A stretch of DNA of 64,000 nucleotides from Pycnococcus provasolii (GCA_049487715.1 CP150571.1:62001-126000); one strand, 5' to 3'; shown: positions 39,625 to 49,353, counted from the first letter of the stretch. The notes: generated by a model from the letters alone, not told the origin. Numbers and translations: made by a program.

Positions 39625-41721
39625 ATGCCCGCCCGCGCAGCCGCTTTAGCTGCCAGTGCCAACTTGAACGAAAACGCAATCTGGAAGTCCATCAACGCAC
39701 AGAACACCACCTATGTTACTGTGTCATCAAAAAAGGGCTCACCGTCAGCTTCCTTGAAGAGAAAAGCACACTCGTCGTCTTCTTCTTCTGACAAAGCGCT
39801 CAAGAGCTCAAAGCAGAAATCAGCAGCTACGCCTGGTGGTGCTGATAAGTCGTCGTCTGGGGCTTCAGGGGCCAAACAAACCAAAACAAACCATGCACAG
39901 CAGCAAGCGGCGATCTATCCCGAGATCGCGTGGGACGTCTCCGAAGCAGGACTGGAACACCTCGATCCACCAGAAGACGCCATCGAGGAAGACGACACCG
40001 CCATCGACGCGCAGGAAGCGATTCGAGCAGACATACTCAAGCTCAGACAAACGTTCGAATTCTTTCAGCTCTACCACTTCTTACTCACGTTCAGGGAACA
40101 ACTGAAACTGCCACGCATTGACGCGTCGGAATTCGAAATGTGGGTCGTGCGACCCGCAGACCACCCGCGGTTCGAAGAGTGCGTGCTGAGACTCCTCGAG
40201 GGGAAGCGAGAGGCGAAAATACCAACCGCGCCGAACGGTGCAAGCACGGACGCAGCATTCGCCGCTCGACTCGCGATGAGAGGCGCCGACGGAGAACCCG
40301 ACCTGCTCGCAGACGCTGGAGAAGATCCGCTCGACGGTGTGGGTGTCCTACGCACGAAAGACGTCGCTCTCAGGTGCAGGTGCCTCGTCCAGCTCGCAGA
40401 ACGCAAGCTCCTGCTCTCCGAGGCCCTGCACGAGGCGGCGCCGTGGAGCTGCGACGGCGACGTCGACCCGCGCGCAGAGGCGCTGGGAACGGACGCGGAA
40501 GGGTGCCGCTACCGTCTTGGTGGGGACGGATCGCCGCGAGTATACCGCGAGCTGCCACCAGCTGACCCGGCGCACGAAGGAGCCAACGCCGTGCGAAGCC
40601 GCGTCGCCACCGTGAAGGATCATGCGTGGCTTCAGGCGGCTACGGCGCCGGCTGCGCCTGAGGTTGAGAACGGCGAAGTTGAGGACAGCGAGCTGGAGGA
40701 GCAGCCCGAGCCGGAGCTCGGCGGAGACGCGGACGACTACGAGGTGGACGCGGCAGGATTCGACCCGGAGGCTTGGGATCCGCCACGACCGCGCAAGTGG
40801 AGCATGATCTGCGGAAACCTCGAGGAGTACCGCGCATTGATCAAGGCTTTCAAAGACCGGTCGAAGAACCTCCCAAAAGGAGCCGCGAAGCAGGACGAGG
40901 CGGACCTGCTCGAGTACCTCCTCCTAGCCCTGCCAGAGTTTGAGCAGAAGGAAGCCGAGCGCCTGGAACGAGAGGAGCGTGCACTGGAGAGGAATAAGAA
41001 GGCTGCGGAGGCAGCAGCAAAGGCGGCAGTGTATGCCGCGATGCCGCGTCGCGTGAGCTCGCGTGTCCAGCAGAAGGAGGCGATGCGCGAAGAGCAGGAG
41101 GCGATAGCTGCGATCGAAGCTGCACGTCGCGCGGAGGAGGAAGCCATCCGCGCAGAAGAACGCAAGGCCACTCGTGCGAAGAGGATGGCGCAGCGTCAAG
41201 CGCAGGAGGAAGCTGCTGCGGCTGAGGCGCGACTGCACGCGGCGCAGACTTTCCTCGGAATCACTCCAGCCGCGCCAGCGGCTGGCGTGATTCCGAGGAA
41301 TTTTGACTACGGGGCGGAGGAGAAGGCTGCACCAGCGGAGGAGGCTGCGCCAGAGGAAGCGCCGGCTGAGGATGCGCCAGCGGAGGAGGCTGCACCAGCC
41401 GAGGAGGCCGCGCCAGCGGAGGAGGCCGCGCCTGCAGAGGAAGCTGCGCCAGCGGAGGAGGCTGCACCAGCGGAGGAGGCTGCGCCAGCGGAGGAGGCCG
41501 CGCCAGCGGAGGAGGCTGCGCCAGCGGAGGAGGCCGCACCAGCGGAGGAGGCTGCGCCAGCCGAGGAGGCTGCGCCAGCGGAGGAGGCTGCGCCAGCGGA
41601 GGAGGCTGCGCCAGCAGCTGAGGAAGCGGCTCCTGCCGCGGAGGAGGCTCCCCCGGCGGATGAGGAGGCAGCGCCCGCTCCGGTTGCGGCTCCTGCGCCT
41701 TCGATGATGGCCGTGGAGTGA
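39625..41721 (+). CDS. DDT/WHIM-domain chromatin-remodelling-type protein
   Basis: 698 residues if translation starts at the ATG at 39625. In-frame ATGs at 39421 and 39457 would add up to 68 residues. Residues about 135-205 resemble a DDT domain (FEFFQLYHFLLTFREQLKLP followed by FEECVLRLLEG). The next block (about 245-320) looks like the WHIM1/WHIM2 part, with ALRCRCLVQLAERKLLLSEAL, an acidic turn and YRLGGDGSPRVYRELP. This pairing occurs in RSF1, CECR2 and ISWI partners, where it contacts linker DNA and the remodeller. Residues about 430-550 are a Glu/Arg/Ala coiled coil. The end is a repetitive APAEEA tail. Nuclear location is inferred. TGTAAA follows the stop. Confidence 0.7.
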   Translation: MPARAAALAASANLNENAIWKSINAQNTTYVTVSSKKGSPSASLKRKAHSSSSSSDKALKSSKQKSAATPGGADKSSSGASGAKQTKTNHAQQQAAIYPEIAWDVSEAGLEHLDPPEDAIEEDDTAIDAQEAIRADILKLRQTFEFFQLYHFLLTFREQLKLPRIDASEFEMWVVRPADHPRFEECVLRLLEGKREAKIPTAPNGASTDAAFAARLAMRGADGEPDLLADAGEDPLDGVGVLRTKDVALRCRCLVQLAERKLLLSEALHEAAPWSCDGDVDPRAEALGTDAEGCRYRLGGDGSPRVYRELPPADPAHEGANAVRSRVATVKDHAWLQAATAPAAPEVENGEVEDSELEEQPEPELGGDADDYEVDAAGFDPEAWDPPRPRKWSMICGNLEEYRALIKAFKDRSKNLPKGAAKQDEADLLEYLLLALPEFEQKEAERLEREERALERNKKAAEAAAKAAVYAAMPRRVSSRVQQKEAMREEQEAIAAIEAARRAEEEAIRAEERKATRAKRMAQRQAQEEAAAAEARLHAAQTFLGITPAAPAAGVIPRNFDYGAEEKAAPAEEAAPEEAPAEDAPAEEAAPAEEAAPAEEAAPAEEAAPAEEAAPAEEAAPAEEAAPAEEAAPAEEAAPAEEAAPAEEAAPAEEAAPAEEAAPAAEEAAPAAEEAPPADEEAAPAPVAAPAPSMMAVE
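41330..41640 (+). repeat. In-frame 18-bp coding minisatellite (AAPAEE units)
   Basis: About 15 tandem copies of an 18-bp unit coding Ala-Ala-Pro-Ala-Glu-Glu at the C-terminus of the DDT protein. Variation between copies is mostly synonymous (gct/gcc, gca/gcg). Confidence 0.9.
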
Positions 41722-41832
41722 TGTGTGTAAAAACCAACATTCACACGTTTACTAAATATTACTTTTGGGTACCCGTAGTTTGTGTCGCTGCTTTTTTCTG
41801 CTCCGCTTGCCACTCCCCGCCTGTTGTTGGTT

Positions 41833-41979
41833 TTATGGATAGTTGTGAGTGAGTGAGTGAGTTACTGGTGAGATCCTGCAGGCATCAGTACCGCACGTAC
41901 ACGGCGCGCACCCTGGATCGCCTGGCTTGCACTTGCAGTCGTCGCCGCACTCGCACTTCACGCACGGGCAGCTGGGCAT
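41833..41979 (-). CDS. Metallothionein-like small cysteine-rich protein
   Basis: 48 codons from the ATG at 41979 to a TAA at 41833. The first 34 residues hold ten Cys, nearly all in CxC or CxxC spacing: Cys at 4, 6, 9, 11, 15, 17, 24, 27, 29 and 34. There are no aromatic residues in that part and several Lys, Asp and Gly. This is the pattern of metallothioneins, which bind zinc, cadmium or copper through thiolate clusters. The last 14 residues (after Cys34) lack Cys and could be a genuine tail or read-through into an intron. A TATATATA box lies at about 42036-42045 on this strand, roughly 60 bp upstream. It converges with the DDT gene. Confidence 0.75.
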   Translation of the reverse strand: MPSCPCVKCECGDDCKCKPGDPGCAPCTCGTDACRISPVTHSLTHNYP

Positions 41980-43030
41980 GGCAGGCGCTGACAGGTGGCG
42001 CTGACAAGGGATGAAGACCCCGAGATCAGGGAAAAATATATATATGCGGGTAAACTTTAGGGGTTCAAGTCACGTGCAGATGAAACCCCTAACTCCAACT
42101 GAGTGAGTGCACACAGGTGCACAATTTTACTTACTTATGTGAGTCACAGTGTCACACCAGTTGTGTGACCGACTGATTGGCGTCATGGCGTGTGCCTTGT
42201 TGTGACAGCAATCACAGCTTGTTCAAATATTTCATAGTTCTAAAGACTAAAATCTTAGTATTAGGTAGTGTACGTGCACGCCTGCACGGGACACCCGCGG
42301 TCGGCGGTGGTGGCGTGGTGCCGCCAGGCGCCAGCCAAGAAGCCCAAGATTCACTTTTTCCCGTCTCCTCCAGGTGTGGACCGTAGGACTTGTCCGCCGT
42401 GTGCTGGAGCTGACCTCGTAGTAGCCTAGTAGGGCGCCGATGCTTTCGGTGTCGCTGTTGTCCTCGTTTGAGCCGTCGTACGCACTTAGAAGTAGAGATA
42501 ATGCGCCCAATCATCGCGCCCCGCCCTCCAAATGTTTTCTTTTTTGGTGGGCGGAGTGACGTCGGAAGAGGCGCGCTTCGCGCGCCGTCACCAACACCCT
42601 TCGGGAGCGAGATGCTCCATGAGAAAGCGTGAATACGCCTCGTTCCTTCTTACCTCACCACGCTGTGGGCCAACAAAGTTTGGGTTCTACCAGTCTACCA
42701 CGAACGTTGGCTATGACAGGGGGGTCGTTTCGCATTGTTACTGAATACTTTGGGCTTAAACTACATACAATACTCTGTTTAGTCTATTGGCAACTTGGTA
42801 AAAAAATGATGGTTTTGACTAAACGTCCAAAGCATCTAAAAAAACATGACAAGAAAGGACCTTCGTTGGTACAACGAAATTGTTTCTTCGATTCCGAAAC
42901 GCGTTGGCCGCTGCTGTTCAAATGATGATGGCGCCGCTAAATGGGCTAAATGGTGGTGAATGGTGTAAATGAACGACCGTTCAGTTGGACGAAGTAAAGT
43001 ACATTCAATTACTGAATGAGCGAATTGATA
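41980..43030. other. Intergenic, AT-richer, with hairpins
   Basis: About 1.05 kb. It contains the TATA box of the metallothionein gene and a cluster of GC-rich hairpins (42544-42640, reported in findings). A minus-strand open stretch (42510-42400) whose translation starts SLLLSAYDGSNEDNSDTE looks faintly like a splicing-factor N-terminus, but I cannot extend it. The remainder (42700-43010) is AT-rich with no coding signal. Confidence 0.4.
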
Positions 43031-44022
43031 TCAGCACTTACCCAGCGCAAAGTGCTTCGGGCCGCAGCCATTGTGCGTGAACCTGCCACCTTTTGCCATA
43101 GGGTGCTTGTCAACCTCCACGCCGCCAGGACCGCGCGCATGCCACGACCGCGCGCGCTCCTTGCGATCAGCCTTGCTAATGTCAGCGAGGAACTCGCCTG
43201 GAATCACAGACCGCCGTTTCTTCATGGTGTCCATCCACTCGCCGCCGTCTGGGTTGTGAGGTGCCACGTGACCGCGGAAGCGCGCTTTGCTGAACGACTT
43301 GTGCAGTTCCTCCCTCACCATCGCCTTCGTGGCCGTATGCTGATTCTCAGCGAGTTTGGTGTACTGCTTCGCAAGCCCGCCGTGATCCCGACGCGTCTTG
43401 CGTAGCGCGCCGCTCAGACGCTCGTGAAGGCGCCCGTGGTCGCGCACCGCCGCGGCGTGCATACCGGCCGCCTTATTCGCGAGTTGTTCAGCCTTCTGCG
43501 CTCGTTCCGCGTGCCTCGCCACCGTCTCTCTCAGCTCGTCGCGCATCGACTTGAGTTCATCAGTTGCGCGAGTTGCGATGTCGATGCTGTAAGAAGTTTG
43601 TTGAGGTGTGTGAGAAGTTAGCCCCAAATTTCGTCTGGGAGTGGAACGTGGGCACGGGCATCGGAGCCGCTTGCTGACTTACCCTGCGAGGTGCCATTGT
43701 GTGTGTGTGACGTGACGTAAGGATATGAGTGAAAAACAGGTGTGCGTGAGTGAGTCAGTCGTCTTAAGTCAGAGAGCTTCAAGCAGAGGCACGAACGCAC
43801 GCACTTTTATCGCGTTCGATGATCAAGCCATCTTTCTCAGCAGAGGCGCGCCTAGCCGACTCCGTTAAGTCGACAACTTGAGCCTTTGAAACTTTTAAGG
43901 ACGCGCGCAGACGCGAGGCGTCCCAGAGCGAGAGGAACGTGACTAATAGCAGGAGCAAAGCCAACACAAGTACTCCTGAAAAACGCCAATAAAGAGTCCA
44001 TACTACTGATCGCAGGCGCCAT
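43031..44022 (-). CDS. Signal-anchored coiled-coil protein, 5' end unresolved
   Basis: Two exons are clear. Exon B is 43586-43031, after the acceptor TTACAG. Exon A runs up to 43801 and joins exon B in phase 2 through a 214-bp intron whose donor is GTGCGT. Exon A encodes a hydrophobic anchor (LVLALLLLLVTFLSL) then a coiled coil (LKVSKAQVVDLTESARRASA). Exon B continues the coiled coil and ends with a basic globular part (HGRLHERLSGALRKTRRDHG, HNPDGGEWMDTMKKRRSV). There is no ATG in the exon A frame. The start may lie at the ATG at 44022, joined by a very short intron ending TTTTTCAG (43976), or in an exon farther upstream. A type II membrane protein of the secretory pathway is likely. I do not recognise the family. 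Confidence 0.5.
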
Positions 44023-44144
44023 GGCACTACTAGTAGTAGGATAACCGGACCGTCGAGGACGAGGATGAGGAAGGGGGAAGCGGGAAGACGAGAGGCGGAG
44101 AAGAGGCCAGGCCCGACCTTTACCGGGGAAGGGATCGTAATAAT

Positions 44145-44217
44145 AACCCTAGACCTAACCCTAACCCTATACCCTATTCCTATACCCTATCCCCTATACC
44201 CTAATCCTATCCCCTAA
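44145..44217. repeat. Degenerate CCCTAA/CCCTAT array
   Basis: About ten imperfect units of CCCTAA, CCCTAT and CCTATAC in the divergent promoter between the coiled-coil gene and TMTC, ending about 95 bp before the TMTC start. Confidence 0.8.
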
Positions 44218-44312
44218 AACCCGTCCCTCTTCTGGATGGTAGCCTTCCTAGGCGTGGGTACTGGCGTGGGTGATAATTTAATTCAGTTTCGCATGTCACG
44301 CGATACATTATA

Positions 44313-47024
44313 ATGCCCGCCCTTCTCAGCCTCAATAGCCTTGATCTCAGTGCTTTTCTTCTCCTTGTGCTCGTGACGATAGCACTCCACGCACACTCTT
44401 TACAAGACGCACTGACGTACGACGACAGGTTCGCCATCTTAGACAACGACGACGTCACGTCCAAACACAACTCATGGTCATGGAAGGCTTTGTGCCGGAT
44501 GTTCCAAAACGACTTCTGGGGGGCGCCCATGTCGTCGTCGTCGTCGCACAAGTCGTATCGGCCTCTCACCGTTTTACTACTGAGAATACTCTACCAACTT
44601 GGACACGATTCCGCGCATACATCGGCAATCCCTTTCCGCGTCGCTTCTATAGCACTGCACGCAATCAACGTCAACCTCGTTCGATGCGTTGCCCAAAATA
44701 TCACGCAGATCTCGTCCATCTCACTCATAACGGCCGTCATCTTCGCGACGCACGCCGTACACGTCGACGCCACGAGCGGAGGTGTTGGTATCGCGGAGCT
44801 AAGCGCCTCTGCATTAGCACTCTCAGCCGCGGCCGTCGGCGGCGGCGAGGAGGCTAGCATGCATGCAACCAACCTGGCGTGTGCACTTGGGCTGGCGGCG
44901 GCGCTGTGCAAAGAGACAGGTGCCATGGTGCTTCTCGTGCTTGCAATAACACGCATCTTGCGTCGGCGCAACGTCGAACATGCCGTCAAATTCATCACAT
45001 GCTTCGCAGCATACTGCGCTCTGCGCGTCTGGCTCGGTGGAACTAGCGGGCAACTCGTCAGCATTCATCGCCTCGTGGAAAATCCGCTCGCATTCGTCGG
45101 AGACGGAGGTGACTTCAACAGCAGTGACAGAAGCGCGCCGTACGCACATCTACGCGACCCGCCAATATGCGGCGTGCCCTGCTTGTGGATGGAGCGCGCA
45201 GCGAACATCGCAATTCTGCACGGCAGATACCTCGCCTTGCTGTTCTTCCCGTGGCAGCTCTCCGCGGATCACTCATTCGCATGTCACGCAATCGTGCGTC
45301 TTCACGACCTCGGGAATCCCAAGAAACTCGTGGAGCCAGCATTTGCGCTCGTCCTTGCGCTTGTGGGATATGTATCCGCCATAGTTGCGCTCGCTCGCGT
45401 CTTCCTCAGGACAGCGTTTTCGCGGCATGCACGCGCGGTTGCAGAAGCGGTACTCTGGTTTGCGATTCCATTTCTTCCGAGTTCCAACATTCTATTCTAC
45501 GTCGGCACCTATATTGCAGAACGCTTGCTATACCTTCCTTCATTTGGCTATGCACTACTGGTGGGAATTGGCGTGCACCGTATCGCCTTCGCGGTGACCG
45601 CGAAACGACCAGAGCGACGGCGCCTCGTCGTTGTGTGCCTCACGCTGCCGGTGGTGTTATCCATGGCGTCGAAGCTACTCCGTCATCAGAGCGCGTGGGA
45701 AAATGACGACGCCCTTTTCCGTGAGGCTGGCTTGGTGTGCCCCAATTCGGCGAAGACGCACTTGAACCTCGGCATTCTGTCGAGAAGGCTTGGAGATACG
45801 AGCAGCGCTCTTCGGCACTTCCGCACGGCGTCGTCGATTGCTGGGCCGTCGTACTGTGAGGCTACGTACTGGCAAGGAGTTGTACGATTCGACGAGGCGG
45901 CTGCGAAATCCGACGTCAAACTGCTGGGCAACGCTCTGCGTGTGCTTCACGAGGCCATTGCCTGCCGATGGTCTACAAAGGATGCGGTGTCAGCTCTCAA
46001 CACAGCCTACGTGTCTTTGGCAGATGCCATCCCCGCTATGGCACAGCATGTGCATCGTGGATGGGCCGTCGCTCTTGCCACGGCATGTTCGATGTGCGAG
46101 ACAGAGGGTGCCGGGTGCATCAATATTGACCTCCCATCATCGGCATTGCCGCTTCACGTGCCGATGCGCCTGCAGAGTTGCAGATACATTCTTCAGGCGA
46201 ATGATGCGCCGCGTTCTCCCGCAGAATCCAAGCCGCAGGATTATGGCTACACTATGTCCTCTCTTGCGAGCGCGACGGAAGCTTGCATGAATGCGACTGC
46301 GCTCCACATCTCGCTTCCGAATGTTCGCCAATTTTCCACCCCACTTCTTGCTGCCTTGCTGGATGGACGTAATGGCCGGATTTCGTACATGTCGAGCACG
46401 TGTGACGTGCTGCGTGACGCCCTAAGTGCCGCTATACTTTTCTCCGACGCGCAAGTGCCTGCGAGTAAACGACGTAAGCTCGATGGGACGTTTGGCGCTG
46501 TATCGCTGGGCGCTTCGGAGGTTCATTTCGACGTGGTGCGCCTTGCTCTCACAGAATATCTGACGTGCACGTACGCGCTCGAGGACGATGGCGCATCGCC
46601 GTGGCTTTCCTTAAGCACCGCGCTTGCGCGCACGTCATCTACACGTGACAAGCAAAATCGACGAGCTGATCGTCAGCACATCCGCATCGTACACGCTCTG
46701 CAGGCTGCAAACGCGTACGACCCGTGGCTTCACGTGGAGTGGGCACGAGCTCTCCTGGAAGGCAGCTGGGATGGCTCACGTCACGTGGAGGCGCGTCGAC
46801 ACCTTGAAGCTGCTGCTGGCATTCTTGCGACCTCGTCCGACAAGATTTCTCCGCCGCCATGGTCATCTGCCTCTTCAGGATCTGCTGAGCTTCTTCAGCT
46901 CGTCCTTCGCACGCAGCAGGCGCACACTGCGAAAACCCAGTATGACGTCGTTTGGTCGTCAATGACGCCAAGTAGTCGTGACGAGGCGATTTCACGCCTG
47001 CGTGACCTTCTGACCGACTCTTGA
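44313..47024 (+). CDS. TMTC-type protein O-mannosyltransferase (transmembrane and TPR)
   Basis: 903 residues in one exon. After the first helix comes the catalytic-loop signature of the family: YDDRFAILDNDDV, FQNDFWG and SHKSYRPLTVLLLRI, then IFATHAVHVDA and LCKETGAMVL. About ten hydrophobic helices fill residues 10-440. TPR repeats follow (about 465-560, including NSAKTHLNLGILSRRLGDTS). TMTC proteins are ER O-mannosyltransferases (GT-C fold) that in animals modify cadherins. In the alga the acceptors are unknown, though surface proteins in this window would be candidates. The C-terminal ~300 residues are long, Ser/Ala-rich and not recognisable. TGTAA is 2 bp past the stop. Confidence 0.88.
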   Translation: MPALLSLNSLDLSAFLLLVLVTIALHAHSLQDALTYDDRFAILDNDDVTSKHNSWSWKALCRMFQNDFWGAPMSSSSSHKSYRPLTVLLLRILYQLGHDSAHTSAIPFRVASIALHAINVNLVRCVAQNITQISSISLITAVIFATHAVHVDATSGGVGIAELSASALALSAAAVGGGEEASMHATNLACALGLAAALCKETGAMVLLVLAITRILRRRNVEHAVKFITCFAAYCALRVWLGGTSGQLVSIHRLVENPLAFVGDGGDFNSSDRSAPYAHLRDPPICGVPCLWMERAANIAILHGRYLALLFFPWQLSADHSFACHAIVRLHDLGNPKKLVEPAFALVLALVGYVSAIVALARVFLRTAFSRHARAVAEAVLWFAIPFLPSSNILFYVGTYIAERLLYLPSFGYALLVGIGVHRIAFAVTAKRPERRRLVVVCLTLPVVLSMASKLLRHQSAWENDDALFREAGLVCPNSAKTHLNLGILSRRLGDTSSALRHFRTASSIAGPSYCEATYWQGVVRFDEAAAKSDVKLLGNALRVLHEAIACRWSTKDAVSALNTAYVSLADAIPAMAQHVHRGWAVALATACSMCETEGAGCINIDLPSSALPLHVPMRLQSCRYILQANDAPRSPAESKPQDYGYTMSSLASATEACMNATALHISLPNVRQFSTPLLAALLDGRNGRISYMSSTCDVLRDALSAAILFSDAQVPASKRRKLDGTFGAVSLGASEVHFDVVRLALTEYLTCTYALEDDGASPWLSLSTALARTSSTRDKQNRRADRQHIRIVHALQAANAYDPWLHVEWARALLEGSWDGSRHVEARRHLEAAAGILATSSDKISPPPWSSASSGSAELLQLVLRTQQAHTAKTQYDVVWSSMTPSSRDEAISRLRDLLTDS

Positions 47025-47258
47025 GTTGTAAGTTGTACTAGTATCTTTTGTTTGGAAAGAAATGAATGGGTGAGGTCTTCTTACAACCGTGGTGGCGAAG
47101 TTGTCGTCGTGTTGTTTTTCATGTATAGTGAATTCGTGGCGTGTATATCGTGGACTTTTCCAGAAGAGAAAGTTTTCCCACGCCGCCAGTCAAGGGTACC
47201 AACACACTAGCACAATCTTCTGTTCTCACGCGGTTTATTTTTCGGTAAATTTAGCGCT

Positions 47259-47609
47259 TCAACGTGCCATGGCGGACACACCCGCCGGTGGCTTGGCGAT
47301 GTCGACGGCGTTTTGCGCGGTGTTTTCGATTCCTCCCGTGCACATAGATTTCGAGAGGCACGCCGGGCAGTTGAAGTACGTGGGCAGACATTCTCGCCGG
47401 CCGAAGGTTCCGTTGACTTCGGCGACGACGGTGAACGGCATGCCGACGGCGTGTTTGACTTCGCTATCTCCTCCGAGTTTATTTATGATAGAGTCTGCGA
47501 CGAGGTGTCTGTTTCCCATGACCCACCCGGCGAGCGGTCAGGTGTACAGCGTGACAGTACTACTACGAGCGGTGGCCAAGGGGTTTTCGAACATGGTGGA
47601 CGTGGCCAT
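47259..47609 (-). CDS. Small protein with in-frame UGA, candidate selenoprotein
   Basis: From the ATG at 47609 the minus frame runs 23 codons (ending TVTLYT), meets TGA at 47540-47538, then continues open for 92 more codons (PLAGWVMGNRHLVADSI... to a TGA at 47261-47259). Both sides have the C/G-rich third positions typical of genes here (ATC, GTC, TTC, AAC, GAC). The downstream half has LPTYFNCPACLSKSMC, a possible redox or metal cysteine cluster. If the UGA is read as Sec or through, the product is 116 residues. Alternatives are a pseudogene, a sequence error, or a 39-bp GT-AG intron (47548-47510) that would remove the stop in frame. I could not make out a convincing SECIS element in the 3' flank (47258-47030). 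Family not recognised. Confidence 0.5.
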
Positions 47610-48030
47610 GTTCTGAAATGAGCGAGCGCAGAAGGGGGAGCTGTTGAGCGCTGACGCGCATGCACGCGCGCACAGCACAGCACCTTTCCAGCAGCTCATC
47701 GTCCCTCGGAGACTGAGAGGAGCTCTTTCTTTGGAATCGCCGACTTCACCGTTCCATGACGTTGTTGCATCACGTTGCGTAACATGGTCAAGAAGAACGG
47801 GTCCACCGGTGCTACAGTATCGTAGGAGCCGCTTAAGCGTGCCGAGTAGTTCTTGCCAGTTAAGGTTAGTTGCCAGGGAGCCTCACACTTCTTCACGCAC
47901 GTGTTCAGCAGGACACTCACACGTGTTAACTTAGCAGCATCTACCTCACCTTTGAGGGGAGGCTCCGTGCGTCGTGCATTGCATCAAAGAAGAACAAGTA
48001 CGGCTGCTCGAGCTCGTCGTTGACGGAATC
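47610..48030. other. Intergenic region, no gene seen
   Basis: About 420 bp between the UGA-containing small gene (minus) and the next plus gene. It has no TTAGGG array or AACCCCGAA motif. A GTG-started frame precedes the ATG at 48031, but its first 19 codons look untranslated. Confidence 0.45.
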
Positions 48031-49353
48031 ATGGCAGACACGGCCGATGACCTTGTGGCGCCACCTGCTAATGCTGCTAATTATGTTGCACTTCCCTTAA
48101 GTCCAGCTCGTGGTCTTTTCAAAGACGGCAATGGTAGTCACAATGTTGCCGCTCTTGTCGCTGAAGCAAAAAAGCTCAACGATGTGCTGCTTTCCACAAA
48201 GAGCTCGTACCAACAAGAGGGAGAGGAGACGCAGGCGCTCGGCGCGATGAGACGACTCGCGACGCTGTTCGCAGCAGCGTCGCCGCTCGCGCTCGCGCGC
48301 GCCGTCGCCGCGTGCGCCAAGGGAGTCGCGGCGTGGCTTGAGGGACGACCGGCGGACGACGTCGTGCTTGCTGCACTCGACGCCATCAACGCAGCTGCCA
48401 AGGCGGCCGCGAGCGCGCCTTCGCCGGATGGAGAGGACATTCGCGAGCTCGTCTCCTCGGCGGCAGCATCGCTGTGGATATCCGCGCTCGTTGACGCCGC
48501 TGCGCGCCCCGGCGCACAACGCAAGAAGCACGCCAGCGCGGCAGCTTGCGTAGCTGTTGCGTTCGCAGGAAGGTCGACGGCTGAGGTGCTCAAGTTGCTC
48601 GCTCAGACGTACAGCAGGGACGTCGTCGCGTCGTCGGCACACGTTCCGCTGCAACTAACCGCCGAGCTGCTATTTCACGCAACATCGTTTTGGGACGTCG
48701 TCGTGCTCGAGCGCTCGCTCGGTACGCTGCGAGAGTGCGCACAGGCGGTTCAAGCAGCTTCGGCGGAGGTGGGAATTCACGACGGAAGCCCGCTTTCTTG
48801 CGCCGCTTCTGCAGCTGGCGCGGCGCAGGAAACGCTCGAAGCGGTGTTCCCATACGGCAGCGTCAGCTCCAGCGCAGGTACAAGTGGCTTGCCGTTCACG
48901 TCAAAGTTGACTTTTTTGAGCGACGTGCCACGCCTTCCCATGGCCGCCACCGCTTCGCAAGCGGCAGCTCCACCCGCATCAGCGGTACCACCGCCGTTAC
49001 CTCTGGAGCCGCGTCCTTCGTACGAGGAGCCGATATCGTCAGGGCGAGGCGAAGGCGATGATACTGCGCGGATTGTGAAGGAGCTTGCGGCACTCGACGC
49101 TCGTCTTTTGGCTGTGCGCACTCGAGTGTCTGCCGCCGCGCTTGCACGTTCCCCTCCTCGGAACGAGCGAGCAAGATCACCACCAGCACTCGTCGTGGAA
49201 GCGAACGTCGCGCCCGCGGCACCAGCCGCGGCGGGTCCTACATCTGGCGGTGATGATGCGCCGCTGCTTCCGCTTCCTCCTGGCGCACCAGCGTGGGCGA
49301 TTGAGCGCCTTGGCATCGACCGCGCAACGCTTTTGGAACTGTATGCAAAGTAG
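48031..49353 (+). CDS. Helical Ala-rich protein of unknown function
   Basis: 440 residues from the ATG at 48031. Residues about 25-270 are strongly helical and Ala-rich, with heptad-like blocks (RRLATLFAAASPLALARAVA, LLAQTYSRDVVAS, LLFHATSFWDVVVLERSLG), suggesting an armadillo/HEAT-like or bundle domain. The remainder is Pro/Ala-rich and low complexity, with a short helix (VKELAALDARLLAVRTRV) and a conserved-looking end (PAWAIERLGIDRATLLELYA). No family recognised. TGTAA lies 15 bp after the stop, and the TIPIN gene converges 89 bp away. Confidence 0.7.
   Translation: MADTADDLVAPPANAANYVALPLSPARGLFKDGNGSHNVAALVAEAKKLNDVLLSTKSSYQQEGEETQALGAMRRLATLFAAASPLALARAVAACAKGVAAWLEGRPADDVVLAALDAINAAAKAAASAPSPDGEDIRELVSSAAASLWISALVDAAARPGAQRKKHASAAACVAVAFAGRSTAEVLKLLAQTYSRDVVASSAHVPLQLTAELLFHATSFWDVVVLERSLGTLRECAQAVQAASAEVGIHDGSPLSCAASAAGAAQETLEAVFPYGSVSSSAGTSGLPFTSKLTFLSDVPRLPMAATASQAAAPPASAVPPPLPLEPRPSYEEPISSGRGEGDDTARIVKELAALDARLLAVRTRVSAAALARSPPRNERARSPPALVVEANVAPAAPAAAGPTSGGDDAPLLPLPPGAPAWAIERLGIDRATLLELYAK

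Noticed and set aside
41303-41813. Antisense and alternate frames over the AAPAEE minisatellite
   Set aside because: Any frame through an 18-bp repeat stays open. Only the DDT-protein frame has a meaningful upstream part.
42400-42510. Minus-strand open stretch with SLLLSAYDGSNEDNSDTE
   Set aside because: It looks like the start of an SAP30BP-type protein but has a stop just upstream, no ATG, and no continuation that I can find within 300 bp.
47030-47258. SECIS element in the 3' flank of the UGA gene
   Set aside because: Hairpins exist, for example GTGG...CCAC around ACTTT...AAAGT, but I could not place the required UGA/GA quartet and apical AA, so I do not call it.
47089-47616. Plus-strand 175-codon frame over the small gene
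   Set aside because: Third-position bias is weaker than on the minus frame and it begins with GTG. I prefer the UGA-containing minus frame.
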